This document shows, one piece after another, positions 1 through 7,090 of a DNA stretch of 64,000 nucleotides. Position numbers and translations under genes: made by a program. Source of the stretch: Streptomyces antimycoticus (GTDB lineage: Bacteria; Actinomycetota; Actinomycetes; Streptomycetales; Streptomycetaceae); the NCBI RefSeq assembly GCF_005405925.1, contig NZ_BJHV01000002.1:66558-130557 (forward strand), given 5' to 3'. The notes below the pieces were generated by a model. That model worked only from the letters and a program-made list of their open reading frames with translations. It did no database searches and was not told where the DNA came from. Each line of letters begins with the position of its first letter. Positions within the stretch are counted from its first letter, which is position 1.

Positions 1-2
1 TC

Positions 3-527
3 CTGCGCGAGTTCACCCGCGATGACGTCGACGCTGTCCTGGCGATCATCGGTGACGACACCGTCACGACATGGCTGTCCTTCGACAGCCGCGATCGTGC
101 CCAGGCCGTGGCGATGATCGACGGCACGATCGAGCGCGCTCGGCATGAGCCCCGGACCGAGTTCTATCTCGGGGTGACCAACCACGACGACAACCGCGTA
201 CTCGGGTTCGTTCGGATCGGCCTCTCCGGCGTCCAAGCCGGAAAACTCGGCTACGCAATCGCAGCAGCAGAATGGGGCCGCGGCTACGCCACAGACGCGG
301 CCCGCACCCTGATCGGGTACGCGTTCACAGAGCTGGGCCTGCACCGGATCAGTGCGGCGATCGGGCCCGAGAACGCAGCGTCGATCGCCATGATGGAGAA
401 GCTCGGGTTCACCCGGGAAGGAGTGCTGCGCGACCACGTCTTCACGAACGGGTCCTGGCGGGACAGCGTGCTGTACTCCCTCCTGGAGCACGAGTGGCAA
501 CCCCAGAGCGGGGGTGGGGGGCGGTGA
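3..527 (+). CDS. GNAT-family N-acetyltransferase, RimJ/RimL type (5' truncated by window edge)
   Basis: The reading frame is open from base 3 with no start codon before the window edge, so the N-terminus lies outside. The visible ~174 residues have the GNAT layout. An early strand-helix reads LREFTRDDVDAVLA. The acetyl-CoA loop region is AEWGRGYATDAARTLIGYAF, which resembles the Q/R-x-x-G-x-G/A motif. The end has the typical ENAASIAMMEKLGFTREG segment of RimJ/RimL-like enzymes that acetylate N-terminal or small-molecule amines. An internal ATG at 108 is not the real start because homologous sequence continues upstream of it. The family is clear; the substrate cannot be told. It has no operon partner in view. 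Confidence 0.85.
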   Translation: MREFTRDDVDAVLAIIGDDTVTTWLSFDSRDRAQAVAMIDGTIERARHEPRTEFYLGVTNHDDNRVLGFVRIGLSGVQAGKLGYAIAAAEWGRGYATDAARTLIGYAFTELGLHRISAAIGPENAASIAMMEKLGFTREGVLRDHVFTNGSWRDSVLYSLLEHEWQPQSGGGGR

Positions 528-962
528 CAGTTCAGAGACCGGCCGCTGACGCCGTTCTGCGGGGACCGTACGTCCAGGCTTCCCGCCTGACGGGAGGCGT
601 GGACAGCGTTCTGCCCGTCGGGCGGGAAGAGCGACAACGTTCGTCCGCACTCCTTGGTTTTCACTCTCAGGATCTGTTCAGATCGCCGCTAAGTAGCGTC
701 GGGATTTCATCGGGGAGGTGCAGCGCACGGATGAGCCATGTGATTCGGCACGTCGATGTTCTGGTCGATCCTGACGTCCGTGCTGCGCGGTCGCAGCGTG
801 CGGAGGGTGGTCCGGCAAGCGGCCGCCGGGCAGTCGGTATTCCTGACATGGAGTCACTTGATGTCTGCTCGCAGGAACTTTGCAGCTGCGGCGACACGGG
901 TCCCCTGGGGGCTCAAACACCCCAGCGGGGGAGTATCGTGTCTCCGGCATTGATCAAAAAGA

Positions 963-1004
963 GTGGCCCCGTCGACCGGCCTTGGACAAGCCGGGAGGGG
1001 CCAC
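963..1004. terminator. Stem-loop, possible terminator
   Basis: GTGGCCCC at 963-970 pairs with GGGGCCAC at 997-1004 around a 26-base loop that can itself fold. It lies 435 bases after the acetyltransferase. No T run follows. The stretch 528-1078 otherwise holds no gene I can support. Confidence 0.3.
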
Positions 1005-1078
1005 ACGGCCGAAGGACCTCTGTGGTGGTGGTCCCGAAGCCTGCCGAGCACCCTTATAGCCATACGAAGGTGATCGAC

Positions 1079-1234
1079 ATGACACAGGGTACCCGTACCC
1101 AGTCCCAGACACACAGCACCCCGCCGTGGGGTCAGCGACGCATGCGTGAGCGCTGGCCCGTCGGCGGGGTGTTCGCGTTCGATCCGACCCCTGCGCCGAA
1201 GCGCCCCTCTGTTGAGGGGGTCGGGATGAGGTAG
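1079..1234 (+). CDS. Small hypothetical protein, 51 aa
   Basis: This is a short open frame with a good local context. GAAGG at 1066-1070 is a plausible ribosome site 8 bases before the ATG, and TATAGC at 1055-1060 could be a -10 element. The product is basic and has no membrane segment. It contains RMRERWPVGGVFAFDP near the middle and ends in VEGVGMR. The same frame stays open far upstream, so the start is a choice based on the ribosome site. I do not recognise a family. It could be a leader ORF or a fragment, and its expression is unproven. Confidence 0.4.
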   Translation: MTQGTRTQSQTHSTPPWGQRRMRERWPVGGVFAFDPTPAPKRPSVEGVGMR

Positions 1235-1731
1235 GTCGTCGGCCGCGTCCGCGTGGTGGTTACCAGTCACCTGCGGATCCTGCGGCCCTTCACGTCACCG
1301 CTCCGGCTACCAACCGGGGCGAGGGCTCGATCTTCCGGCACCACCCGGTCGATCTGAGCGAGTCAGGTTCCTCCCAGAACCACGAAGCACCGTTTGGGGC
1401 TTCGTCATGCCCTCCCGACTGCTCGAAGGGACGTCGTCATTGTGCACGACCGCTTTGCCTTTCGCCAGCCCAGTTATGCCCTTTTCACCCATGTTTGCCG
1501 GTTGAGTGCTTCCCGTCTGGCGGAATCTCACAGCCCGTTTTGCCTGGAACATCCTGCTGGGCGAGGCGATCGGGCGACCGGTGTCACACCGCGGCGGACC
1601 AGTAGCAGGTGTGAGGACCTCTCCCGCTTTCACCGTCCTGCTCGGTCTCTGTCCACAGGCGATCCGTTCGAGGCTCGCCGCATGATCTTTAACGCGTTGT
1701 TGTCGCCTGCCCGCGCTGTGCGGGCGGGCCG
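1235..1731 (+). other. Non-coding leader of the winged-helix gene
   Basis: About 500 bases hold no gene I can support. Just before the next ATG, CCTGCCCGC (1706-1714) and GCGGGCGGG (1720-1728) form a hairpin with one mismatch whose loop ends 3 bases from the start codon. It would cover the ribosome-binding region, so it could limit translation. CTGTCCACA near 1648 is one base from the actinobacterial DnaA box TTGTCCACA, but a single box is weak evidence for an origin. Confidence 0.35.
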
Positions 1732-3204
1732 ATGAGTGCCGTGGCGGTGGATGCCGCCGCGTGTTCGCCGGTCGACGGCGGCGTCGTGTCTGTGCTGCCT
1801 GAGTTGTGGGTGCCGGAGGCGCGGCAGTGGTTGTTGACGTCGTCGGGCCGGGTGGCTGCCGATGGTTACTCCTGGATGCAGGCGGTGCATTGGGTGGCGG
1901 GGTCGGGGTTGTATGAGCCGCGGCGGTACCGGTCGCACGGGCCGCGTGCGTTCGGCCCGACGACGGTGTGGATCGCGCAGCTGCTGACGGATCTGTCGCC
2001 GTGTCGCCCGGGGATCGGGTATCTGATGCGCCGTACCGGCCTGTCGGAGCGGGCGGTGGAGTATCACCTGGCGATGCTGCGGGAGACCGGGCTGCTGGCC
2101 TGGCGGGTGCGCGGGACGCGGGTGCGCGGGGAGCGGGCGCGGGCGAGCGAGTACGCGTGGATGATTCCGCTCGAGTTCGACCGGGCGCTGGGGATCCGTA
2201 CGTCCGGTGAGGGCCCCGCGCGCCGGGTGACGGGGATCGCGGAGAGCGGCCGGGAGCTGGTGGCGAAGCTGGCGCGGAAGGCGGCCCGGAAGGTCCGCAG
2301 GCCGCGCTCGAGGAAGCCCGCGACGGCCTCCCGGAAGGGGGCTGCTGGTGCGTCTGTGACGGCTGTTTCGGGTGGGCCGCGTTGCACCCCAATGGGGGAT
2401 AGTCCTGCTGGTGTTTCTGGTGCGGGTGATACTTCGTTCCCCCCTGAGAGCAAGCTCGCACGCGGGGCCAGCAAGTCCCCCACCCAGAAGAAGTCCACGA
2501 ACAAGGCCGATGGTCGGCGAAGGCTGAACAAGGTCGGCCGCCGCTACCAGCTGGCGCGTGAGCTGACCGAGGAGCTGGACTGGCTGCGCGGCTGCGCGGT
2601 GCCCCGGATCGCCTGGGTGGCCCGCCATGTCGCGGACGCCGGCTGGACGGTGACCGATATCCGCGGCTGGCTGCACTTCCGGGGCGAGGCAACCCGGGTC
2701 CGCCGGGGCTCCGGTCTCCTCGCGGTGCTGCTGCGGGACGCGGAGAAGATCTTGGACACGCCGGCCAAGCGCGCGGCCGTGGTCGAGGACTGGCGCAGCG
2801 CGCAGGAAGCGGCCCGCCGTCACCGCATCCGGCAGGTCCGTACCCGCACCGAGCGGTTCGACGGCGACTGGCAGTCCCCGACCAGCCAGCGGGTGCAGCG
2901 GCAGGTCGCCCAGGCGTTCGCCCAGGTCCGCGAGGCGGCATGCGGCGGCCACGAAAGGGACCAGGGCGCCGCCGTCGACGGGGTGGGGCAGTCCGGGCTA
3001 CTGGAGTTGACCGAGCAGGAGCGCCAGGAGCAGCAGGACGCGGCCTGGGGCGAGTTCATGATCGGTGAGACGACTCTCGTCGAGGGCGCTCTCGCCTTCG
3101 GGCGGCCCGTCGCGGAGCGCATCTACGGAGCTGAGCTGGTGTTCCGTGTCGAACGGCTGATGAGCGGCGCCCGCAGCTCTCTGATGACCATCGGACGACG
3201 GTAG
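1732..3204 (+). CDS. Winged-helix protein, putative plasmid replication initiator
   Basis: 490 aa. Residues about 75-135 form a winged helix. The recognition part is GYLMRRTGLSERAVEYHLAM, followed by a basic wing (RVRGTRVRGERAR). A central 150-230 region is Arg/Lys/Ala-rich and low complexity. The C-terminal half is helical, with AVLLRDAEKILDTPAKRA and IRQVRTRTERFDGDWQSP. Proteins of this build are common on Streptomyces plasmids and integrated elements, often upstream of a DUF721 gene as here (9-base gap, same strand). I infer a replication-initiator role from the HTH plus this context. A transcriptional regulator is the alternative. The long reverse-strand frames across it are mirror artefacts of its GC bias. 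Confidence 0.7.
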   Translation: MSAVAVDAAACSPVDGGVVSVLPELWVPEARQWLLTSSGRVAADGYSWMQAVHWVAGSGLYEPRRYRSHGPRAFGPTTVWIAQLLTDLSPCRPGIGYLMRRTGLSERAVEYHLAMLRETGLLAWRVRGTRVRGERARASEYAWMIPLEFDRALGIRTSGEGPARRVTGIAESGRELVAKLARKAARKVRRPRSRKPATASRKGAAGASVTAVSGGPRCTPMGDSPAGVSGAGDTSFPPESKLARGASKSPTQKKSTNKADGRRRLNKVGRRYQLARELTEELDWLRGCAVPRIAWVARHVADAGWTVTDIRGWLHFRGEATRVRRGSGLLAVLLRDAEKILDTPAKRAAVVEDWRSAQEAARRHRIRQVRTRTERFDGDWQSPTSQRVQRQVAQAFAQVREAACGGHERDQGAAVDGVGQSGLLELTEQERQEQQDAAWGEFMIGETTLVEGALAFGRPVAERIYGAELVFRVERLMSGARSSLMTIGRR

Positions 3205-3213
3205 GAGGCCGCG

Positions 3214-4062
3214 ATGACCGAGGCGAACATGAACTGCGGCAGCGAGTCGGCCAGCCCCGGGAACGAGAAGGCGTCCGGCGTCGATCTGACGCGGGTCGCG
3301 CTGCACGCCGCGCGGGCCTCGGCACGCAAGCGCGGTGCCGTATCCGAGGCCCGTACGCCCCGCCGCCGTAGCCGGGTGCGGCGGGACGGGCGGGACCCGC
3401 AGGGTTTCGCGGCCGTGCTGCAGCAGTTGATGGCCGACCGGGCCTGGGAGGTCCCGGCCGCCGGCGGCTCGGTGTTGGACCGGTGGCCCGAGATCGCGGC
3501 CACGGTCGCCGGGCGCCTGGCCGAGCACGTCCAGGCCGTCGCCTTCGACGCCGACAGCGGACGGCTGGATGTGCGGGCGGACTCGGCCGCGTACGCGACC
3601 CACATCCGGCTGATGACCCCTCGGCTGATCGCCACGGCCAATGAGGCGGCCGGCCGCGAGGCGGTCCGCTCGATCCGCGTCCTGGCCGCCGGTGCACCCT
3701 TCCCGCTCGCCAGCGGCTCGAGCCCCGCGTCGTCCCCGCCGGTGCCGGAGGCGCCGGTCCGTACGCGGGAGACCGCGTCGCCGGGCTACCAGGAGGCGCT
3801 GGCGGCCCACCAGGCCAGCAGGCCGGAACGGGTCCTCGACCCGAGGACTGCGGTCGCCATCGAGCGGCAGAACGCAGGCTCCTTGATGCGGGAGCCGGAG
3901 GAGGCGTTCGGCGATGGGCAGGCCGCGATCGAAGAGCTGCGGGCGAAGGCGGCGCGGGCGGCGGCCGCGGACAGCAGCCGTATTCGCGCGCTGCGGCGGG
4001 CCCGTGCTGAGCGAGCTGGCTCCGCGGCTGCTGCCGCGCCTCGAGAGGCCCGTACCGCGTGA
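3214..4062 (+). CDS. DUF721/DciA-like protein, putative helicase-loading partner
   Basis: 282 aa with a perfect TAGGAGG ribosome site immediately downstream of the preceding stop, so the two genes are an operon. Near residue 20 is the GVDLTRVALHAARASARKRG helix typical of actinobacterial DUF721 proteins, then a basic stretch. The DUF721 core spans about residues 65-155 (GFAAVLQQLMADRAWEV, WPEIAATVAGRLAEHVQAVAF, DVRADSAAYATHIRL, then RLIATANEA). DciA proteins of this fold recruit the replicative helicase DnaB. The C-terminal 120 residues are Ala/Arg-rich and probably disordered. Pairing with a winged-helix gene supports a role in starting replication of this replicon, which is an inference. 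Confidence 0.75.
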   Translation: MTEANMNCGSESASPGNEKASGVDLTRVALHAARASARKRGAVSEARTPRRRSRVRRDGRDPQGFAAVLQQLMADRAWEVPAAGGSVLDRWPEIAATVAGRLAEHVQAVAFDADSGRLDVRADSAAYATHIRLMTPRLIATANEAAGREAVRSIRVLAAGAPFPLASGSSPASSPPVPEAPVRTRETASPGYQEALAAHQASRPERVLDPRTAVAIERQNAGSLMREPEEAFGDGQAAIEELRAKAARAAAADSSRIRALRRARAERAGSAAAAAPREARTA

Positions 4063-4206
4063 TGACTGTGCGTGCGGGAGATGTGTACAGGCCGGTGATA
4101 TTGGAGGTGTTGGGGTGATTGGATGGCCGGGTGTCGGTGTCGGCGTGTGGTCGTTGAGCACGCTGTACGTGACTGGCGGAGTAGCGAGGCGAGGGGGAGG
4201 TAGCCG

Positions 4207-4953
4207 GTGAGCGATCGAAGCGCCATTGAGTGGACCGAAGCGACGTGGAATCCCACCACAGGGTGCGACCGAGTCTCGGAGGGCTGCACCAACTGTTACG
4301 CCCTTGCCCTGGCCAAGAGGCTCAAAGCGATGGGCGCGCCGAAGTACCAGAACGATGGCGACCCGCGGACCTCCGGCCCCGGGTTCGGTGTCACGCTGCA
4401 CCCGGACTCACTGGATGTGCCCTACGGGTGGAAGAGCCCTCGCACCGTGTTCGTGAATTCCATGAGCGACTTGTTCCATGCGCGGGTGCACCTCGACTAC
4501 GTGCGGCAGGTCTTCGAGGTCATGGCCGACACCCCGCAGCACACCTACCAGATCCTCACCAAGCGGGCTCGGCGCCTGCGCCAGCTCGCCCCGAAGCTGG
4601 ACTGGCCCCCGAACGTGTGGATGGGCGTGTCGGTCGAGTCGGAGGCCGAACTGCCCCGCGTGGATGACCTGCGCCAGGTCCCGGCCGCGGTGCGGTTCCT
4701 TTCCTGCGAGCCGCTGCTAGGACCGCTGCCCGGGCTGGACCTGGAGAGCATCCACTGGGTCATCGCCGGCGGTGAGTCCGGCCCGCGCCACCGCCCGCTG
4801 GACACGGCCTGGGTGACCGGCATCCGCGACACCTGCCAGGAAGCAGGAGTGGCCTTCTTCTTCAAGCAATGGGGAGGCCGCACACCCAAGGCCGGCGGCC
4901 GCGAGCTCGGCGGCCGCACCTGGGACGAAATGCCCAGCTCAGTCGCCGCCTGA
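4207..4953 (+). CDS. DUF5131 family three-Cys-motif protein (phage Gp37/Gp68-like)
   Basis: 248 aa; GTG start with GGGGAGG about 7 bases upstream. The N-terminus IEWTEATWNPTTGC opens the family's signature, with cysteines at residues 20, 27 and 30 in the pattern C-x6-C-x2-C. This resembles a radical-SAM-type iron-sulfur site. Later blocks VFVNSMSDLFH, QILTKRA, VWMGVSVE, LSCEPLLGP, GGESGPRHRP and FFKQWGG are all conserved in the family. Known members are found in phages and bacterial islands, usually beside a TcmP gene. Here TcmP is convergent, 54 bases away. The biochemical reaction is unknown; nucleic-acid modification or defence is inferred. Confidence 0.9.
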   Translation: MSDRSAIEWTEATWNPTTGCDRVSEGCTNCYALALAKRLKAMGAPKYQNDGDPRTSGPGFGVTLHPDSLDVPYGWKSPRTVFVNSMSDLFHARVHLDYVRQVFEVMADTPQHTYQILTKRARRLRQLAPKLDWPPNVWMGVSVESEAELPRVDDLRQVPAAVRFLSCEPLLGPLPGLDLESIHWVIAGGESGPRHRPLDTAWVTGIRDTCQEAGVAFFFKQWGGRTPKAGGRELGGRTWDEMPSSVAA

Positions 4954-4962
4954 CGCTGCTAC

Positions 4963-4998
4963 GAGGCGGCCGCCGTGGTGGTCCACGGCGGCCGCCTC
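4963..4998. terminator. Bidirectional terminator between convergent genes
   Basis: GAGGCGGCCGCCGTGG (4963-4978) and its exact complement (4983-4998) form a 16-base-pair perfect stem with a 4-base loop. It sits in the gap between two convergent stop codons, so it can end both transcripts. Confidence 0.75.
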
Positions 4999-5007
4999 AC
5001 GGCGTGA

Positions 5008-6153
5008 TCAGGCCGCGGGGCGCACGATCAGCTCACGGGTCCGCTTCTCGCCCACGCCGGTGCTGGGCGTCTTGCCCTGGCTGTGGAGAAGCTTCACCGC
5101 CTTCCGGGCAGCCGGCTCGGTGACCTGCCCGTAGTAGGTGCCGAACACCTCCAGCGTGTGGTCGACCAGCTTCACCGGCCGCCTGGTGCGCAGCAGCAGC
5201 GTCTCCAGGTTGCGGGCCATGGCCGGCACAGCTTCCTTCTCCACCGTTGCCGGATCAGGCCGCTTCAGCGAGGCAGCGGAGAACAGTGCATCGTCCTCCC
5301 GCAGCTCGAGCGTCTTCCACCACTCGTCCCTGGCGCGCGCCACCGCGTCCCCGAAGACCCACAGGCCATACGGGCTGTGGGTGGCGAAGACCAGGTGGTA
5401 GACCGGCTTCACATGAGAGTCGGCGGCGACCGGGACCGACTGCACCGACATGCCGGTCTGCTGCTCCAGGCGCCGGGCGTACTCCGCCGCCACAGCCTCC
5501 GCCGCGTCCTGCTCGGAGGCGGCGCCGCTGAAGTACTCGCGCCACCACCGGCCCCCGCACACGGCGTCGAACCGCTCCAGGCTCTTCTCATTGCCCTTGG
5601 GCGAGGAGACATGGCCGCCCAGGCGCCGAACCGCCATCATGCTGAAGTTCATCAGCAGCTCCGTCGCCGGGCGGGTCCCTGGCCGCCGCCGTGCCAGGAC
5701 GTCCACCAGACGTTCCATCGGCAGACACAGCCCGCACGGGTCCAGGAACAAGAACAGCGGAACGCCCCTCGCCCGCAGCACCACATCGTCCAGGACGCCG
5801 TCGACCTCCCCGCGGTGCGCCCGCGCGTCAACGCCGCGGGCCCGATAGGTCTGGAGGACTTCCAGCAGGCGCTCGAAGGACTTGGCTTGCTCCTCCACGA
5901 AGAAGCAGGACAGCTTCAGCCCGCGCGACCGGTAGTAGGAGGCGACCCGCAACGCGATCTCCGCCGAGCCTGGCTCACCGCTCTCGTACCGGCCCTCACC
6001 CGCGTATCCGTCCAGATACACCACTCGCTTGTCCTGCGACTGCCTGCTCGTCATCCCTCCGAACGGAGGTATGTAGCGCCGCAGCAGCTCATGCTTGAAC
6101 ACGCTCGGCAGAGCTTTCCCCTGCCAGTAACTCCCGTTCGTCCCGGTCGACAT
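5008..6153 (-). CDS. tcmP: Three-Cys-motif partner protein TcmP
   Basis: About 381 aa. The N-terminus runs WQGKALPSVFKHELLRRYIPPF, then VVYLDGYAGEGRYESGEPGSAEIAL, a methyltransferase-like glycine-rich loop. FFVEE follows, then PLFLFLDPCGLCLPMERL, the DPCG motif of TcmP proteins. The family is defined by co-occurrence with three-Cys-motif (DUF5131) proteins, and that gene is the convergent neighbour. I chose the ATG at 6153 because GGAG precedes it by 8 bases; a GTG at 6162 is also possible. The fold suggests an S-adenosylmethionine-dependent enzyme, with substrate unknown. Confidence 0.88.
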   Translation of the reverse strand: MSTGTNGSYWQGKALPSVFKHELLRRYIPPFGGMTSRQSQDKRVVYLDGYAGEGRYESGEPGSAEIALRVASYYRSRGLKLSCFFVEEQAKSFERLLEVLQTYRARGVDARAHRGEVDGVLDDVVLRARGVPLFLFLDPCGLCLPMERLVDVLARRRPGTRPATELLMNFSMMAVRRLGGHVSSPKGNEKSLERFDAVCGGRWWREYFSGAASEQDAAEAVAAEYARRLEQQTGMSVQSVPVAADSHVKPVYHLVFATHSPYGLWVFGDAVARARDEWWKTLELREDDALFSAASLKRPDPATVEKEAVPAMARNLETLLLRTRRPVKLVDHTLEVFGTYYGQVTEPAARKAVKLLHSQGKTPSTGVGEKRTRELIVRPAA

Positions 6154-6655
6154 GGCCCCCACTCCGTGTCCCCTCCACTACTTTCTGTTGCAGATGGTGA
6201 ACCACCCACCAAGGACCGGCAAGACCCCCATCACGTCATATGACAGGTGACAAGGGACTTTCTCAGCGATCACGGTCGCCGCCAACGATCGACCGCCGCC
6301 ATGTCTGCCGAACGCGCCAACGGTGAGATAGTGCGCGGCCGGTCTGAGTCGAAGGCACCGGTCGCCGATGGACATCTCCTGGCCCTGCCCACACGTCACG
6401 TGCGGGACGCTGGCTCGGGCCCTGTCATCTCCGCCGCGACGATGGCCGCTGCCAGCCGAACTCGAAAGTGGATTGCCGGCGGCAGACATCCGCACCTCAA
6501 GCCGCCCTGGCACGGCCGCAAGCGAGGAGCACCTTCATCTGCACGTCATCCCCGCCCGGTGAACGACACCCCACCTCCAACCGACGGCGACAGCGGCTGC
6601 GTGCTCGCAGTGTCCGGAGCCGCTGGAGCCCAGTAGTCGGCCGGAGATGGACCCC

Positions 6656-6685
6656 AGGGGTCGGTGTCCGCAGACACCGACCCCT
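6656..6685 (-). terminator. Hairpin terminator
   Basis: AGGGGTCGGTGTC (6656-6668) and its exact complement (6673-6685) enclose a 4-base loop. It lies 72 bases past the stop of the reverse-strand membrane gene and probably ends that transcript. The rest of 6154-6655 holds no gene I can support. Confidence 0.6.
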
Positions 6686-6757
6686 AGCTCGTGCGTGGGT
6701 ACGCGATCCGCAGACGATGGCGTAAGTCATGGCGGACAACATGCGCGTGTTTTCGGT

Positions 6758-6967
6758 TCACAGCGTCGTGAGGATGAACGTCAGCAGTGCCAGCGACAGA
6801 GTCGCGCTGCCTCCAAAGGCCAGGGCAGCACGCAGCAATGTGGCAGCGTAGGTGGCTCCGTCGATACGAGCGAGCAGGCCAGCTGCTGCTCCCACGAGGA
6901 CGCAGAACAGGGCAACGACTGCGAGAAGCAGGAGCAGGAGCATCAGGTGGACAGGCGCGGTGTTCAT
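6758..6967 (-). CDS. Small membrane protein, 69 aa, divergent from the NACHT gene
   Basis: The ATG at 6967 is preceded by GGAAGAAG at the right distance; the longer frame upstream has no sign of coding. The product has two hydrophobic segments. The first is MLLLLLLAVVALFCVLVGAAAGLL (about residues 9-32) and the second is about residues 40-67, containing ALAFGGSATLSLALLTFIL. No other domain is seen. It shares an 87-123-base divergent promoter region with the XRE-NACHT gene. Small membrane proteins next to STAND NTPases recur in this window (47.6 and 56.3 kb), so a functional link is possible but inferred. Confidence 0.65.
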   Translation of the reverse strand: MNTAPVHLMLLLLLLAVVALFCVLVGAAAGLLARIDGATYAATLLRAALAFGGSATLSLALLTFILTTL

Positions 6968-7090
6968 GTCTTCTTCCCGGGACGATTGACGACGGTGGCG
7001 TCGGTGAATTTCGCCGTTCTGGTGTTCACCGGGGTTCAGGCTGAACAAAGATGATTGAAGACGGTCGCTCGAGAGACGGAGAAGCAGGAC

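Noticed and set aside
1640..1660. DnaA box suggesting an origin
   Set aside because: Only one near-match (CTGTCCACA); not enough to call an origin.
1307..2952. Two long reverse-strand frames (544 and 440 aa) across the winged-helix gene
   Set aside because: Pro/Arg/Ser-rich mirror translations caused by G/C third-position bias of the forward gene; no domains.
2998..4401. 467-aa reverse frame over the DciA-like gene
   Set aside because: Mirror artefact; the forward gene has a perfect ribosome site and a known domain.
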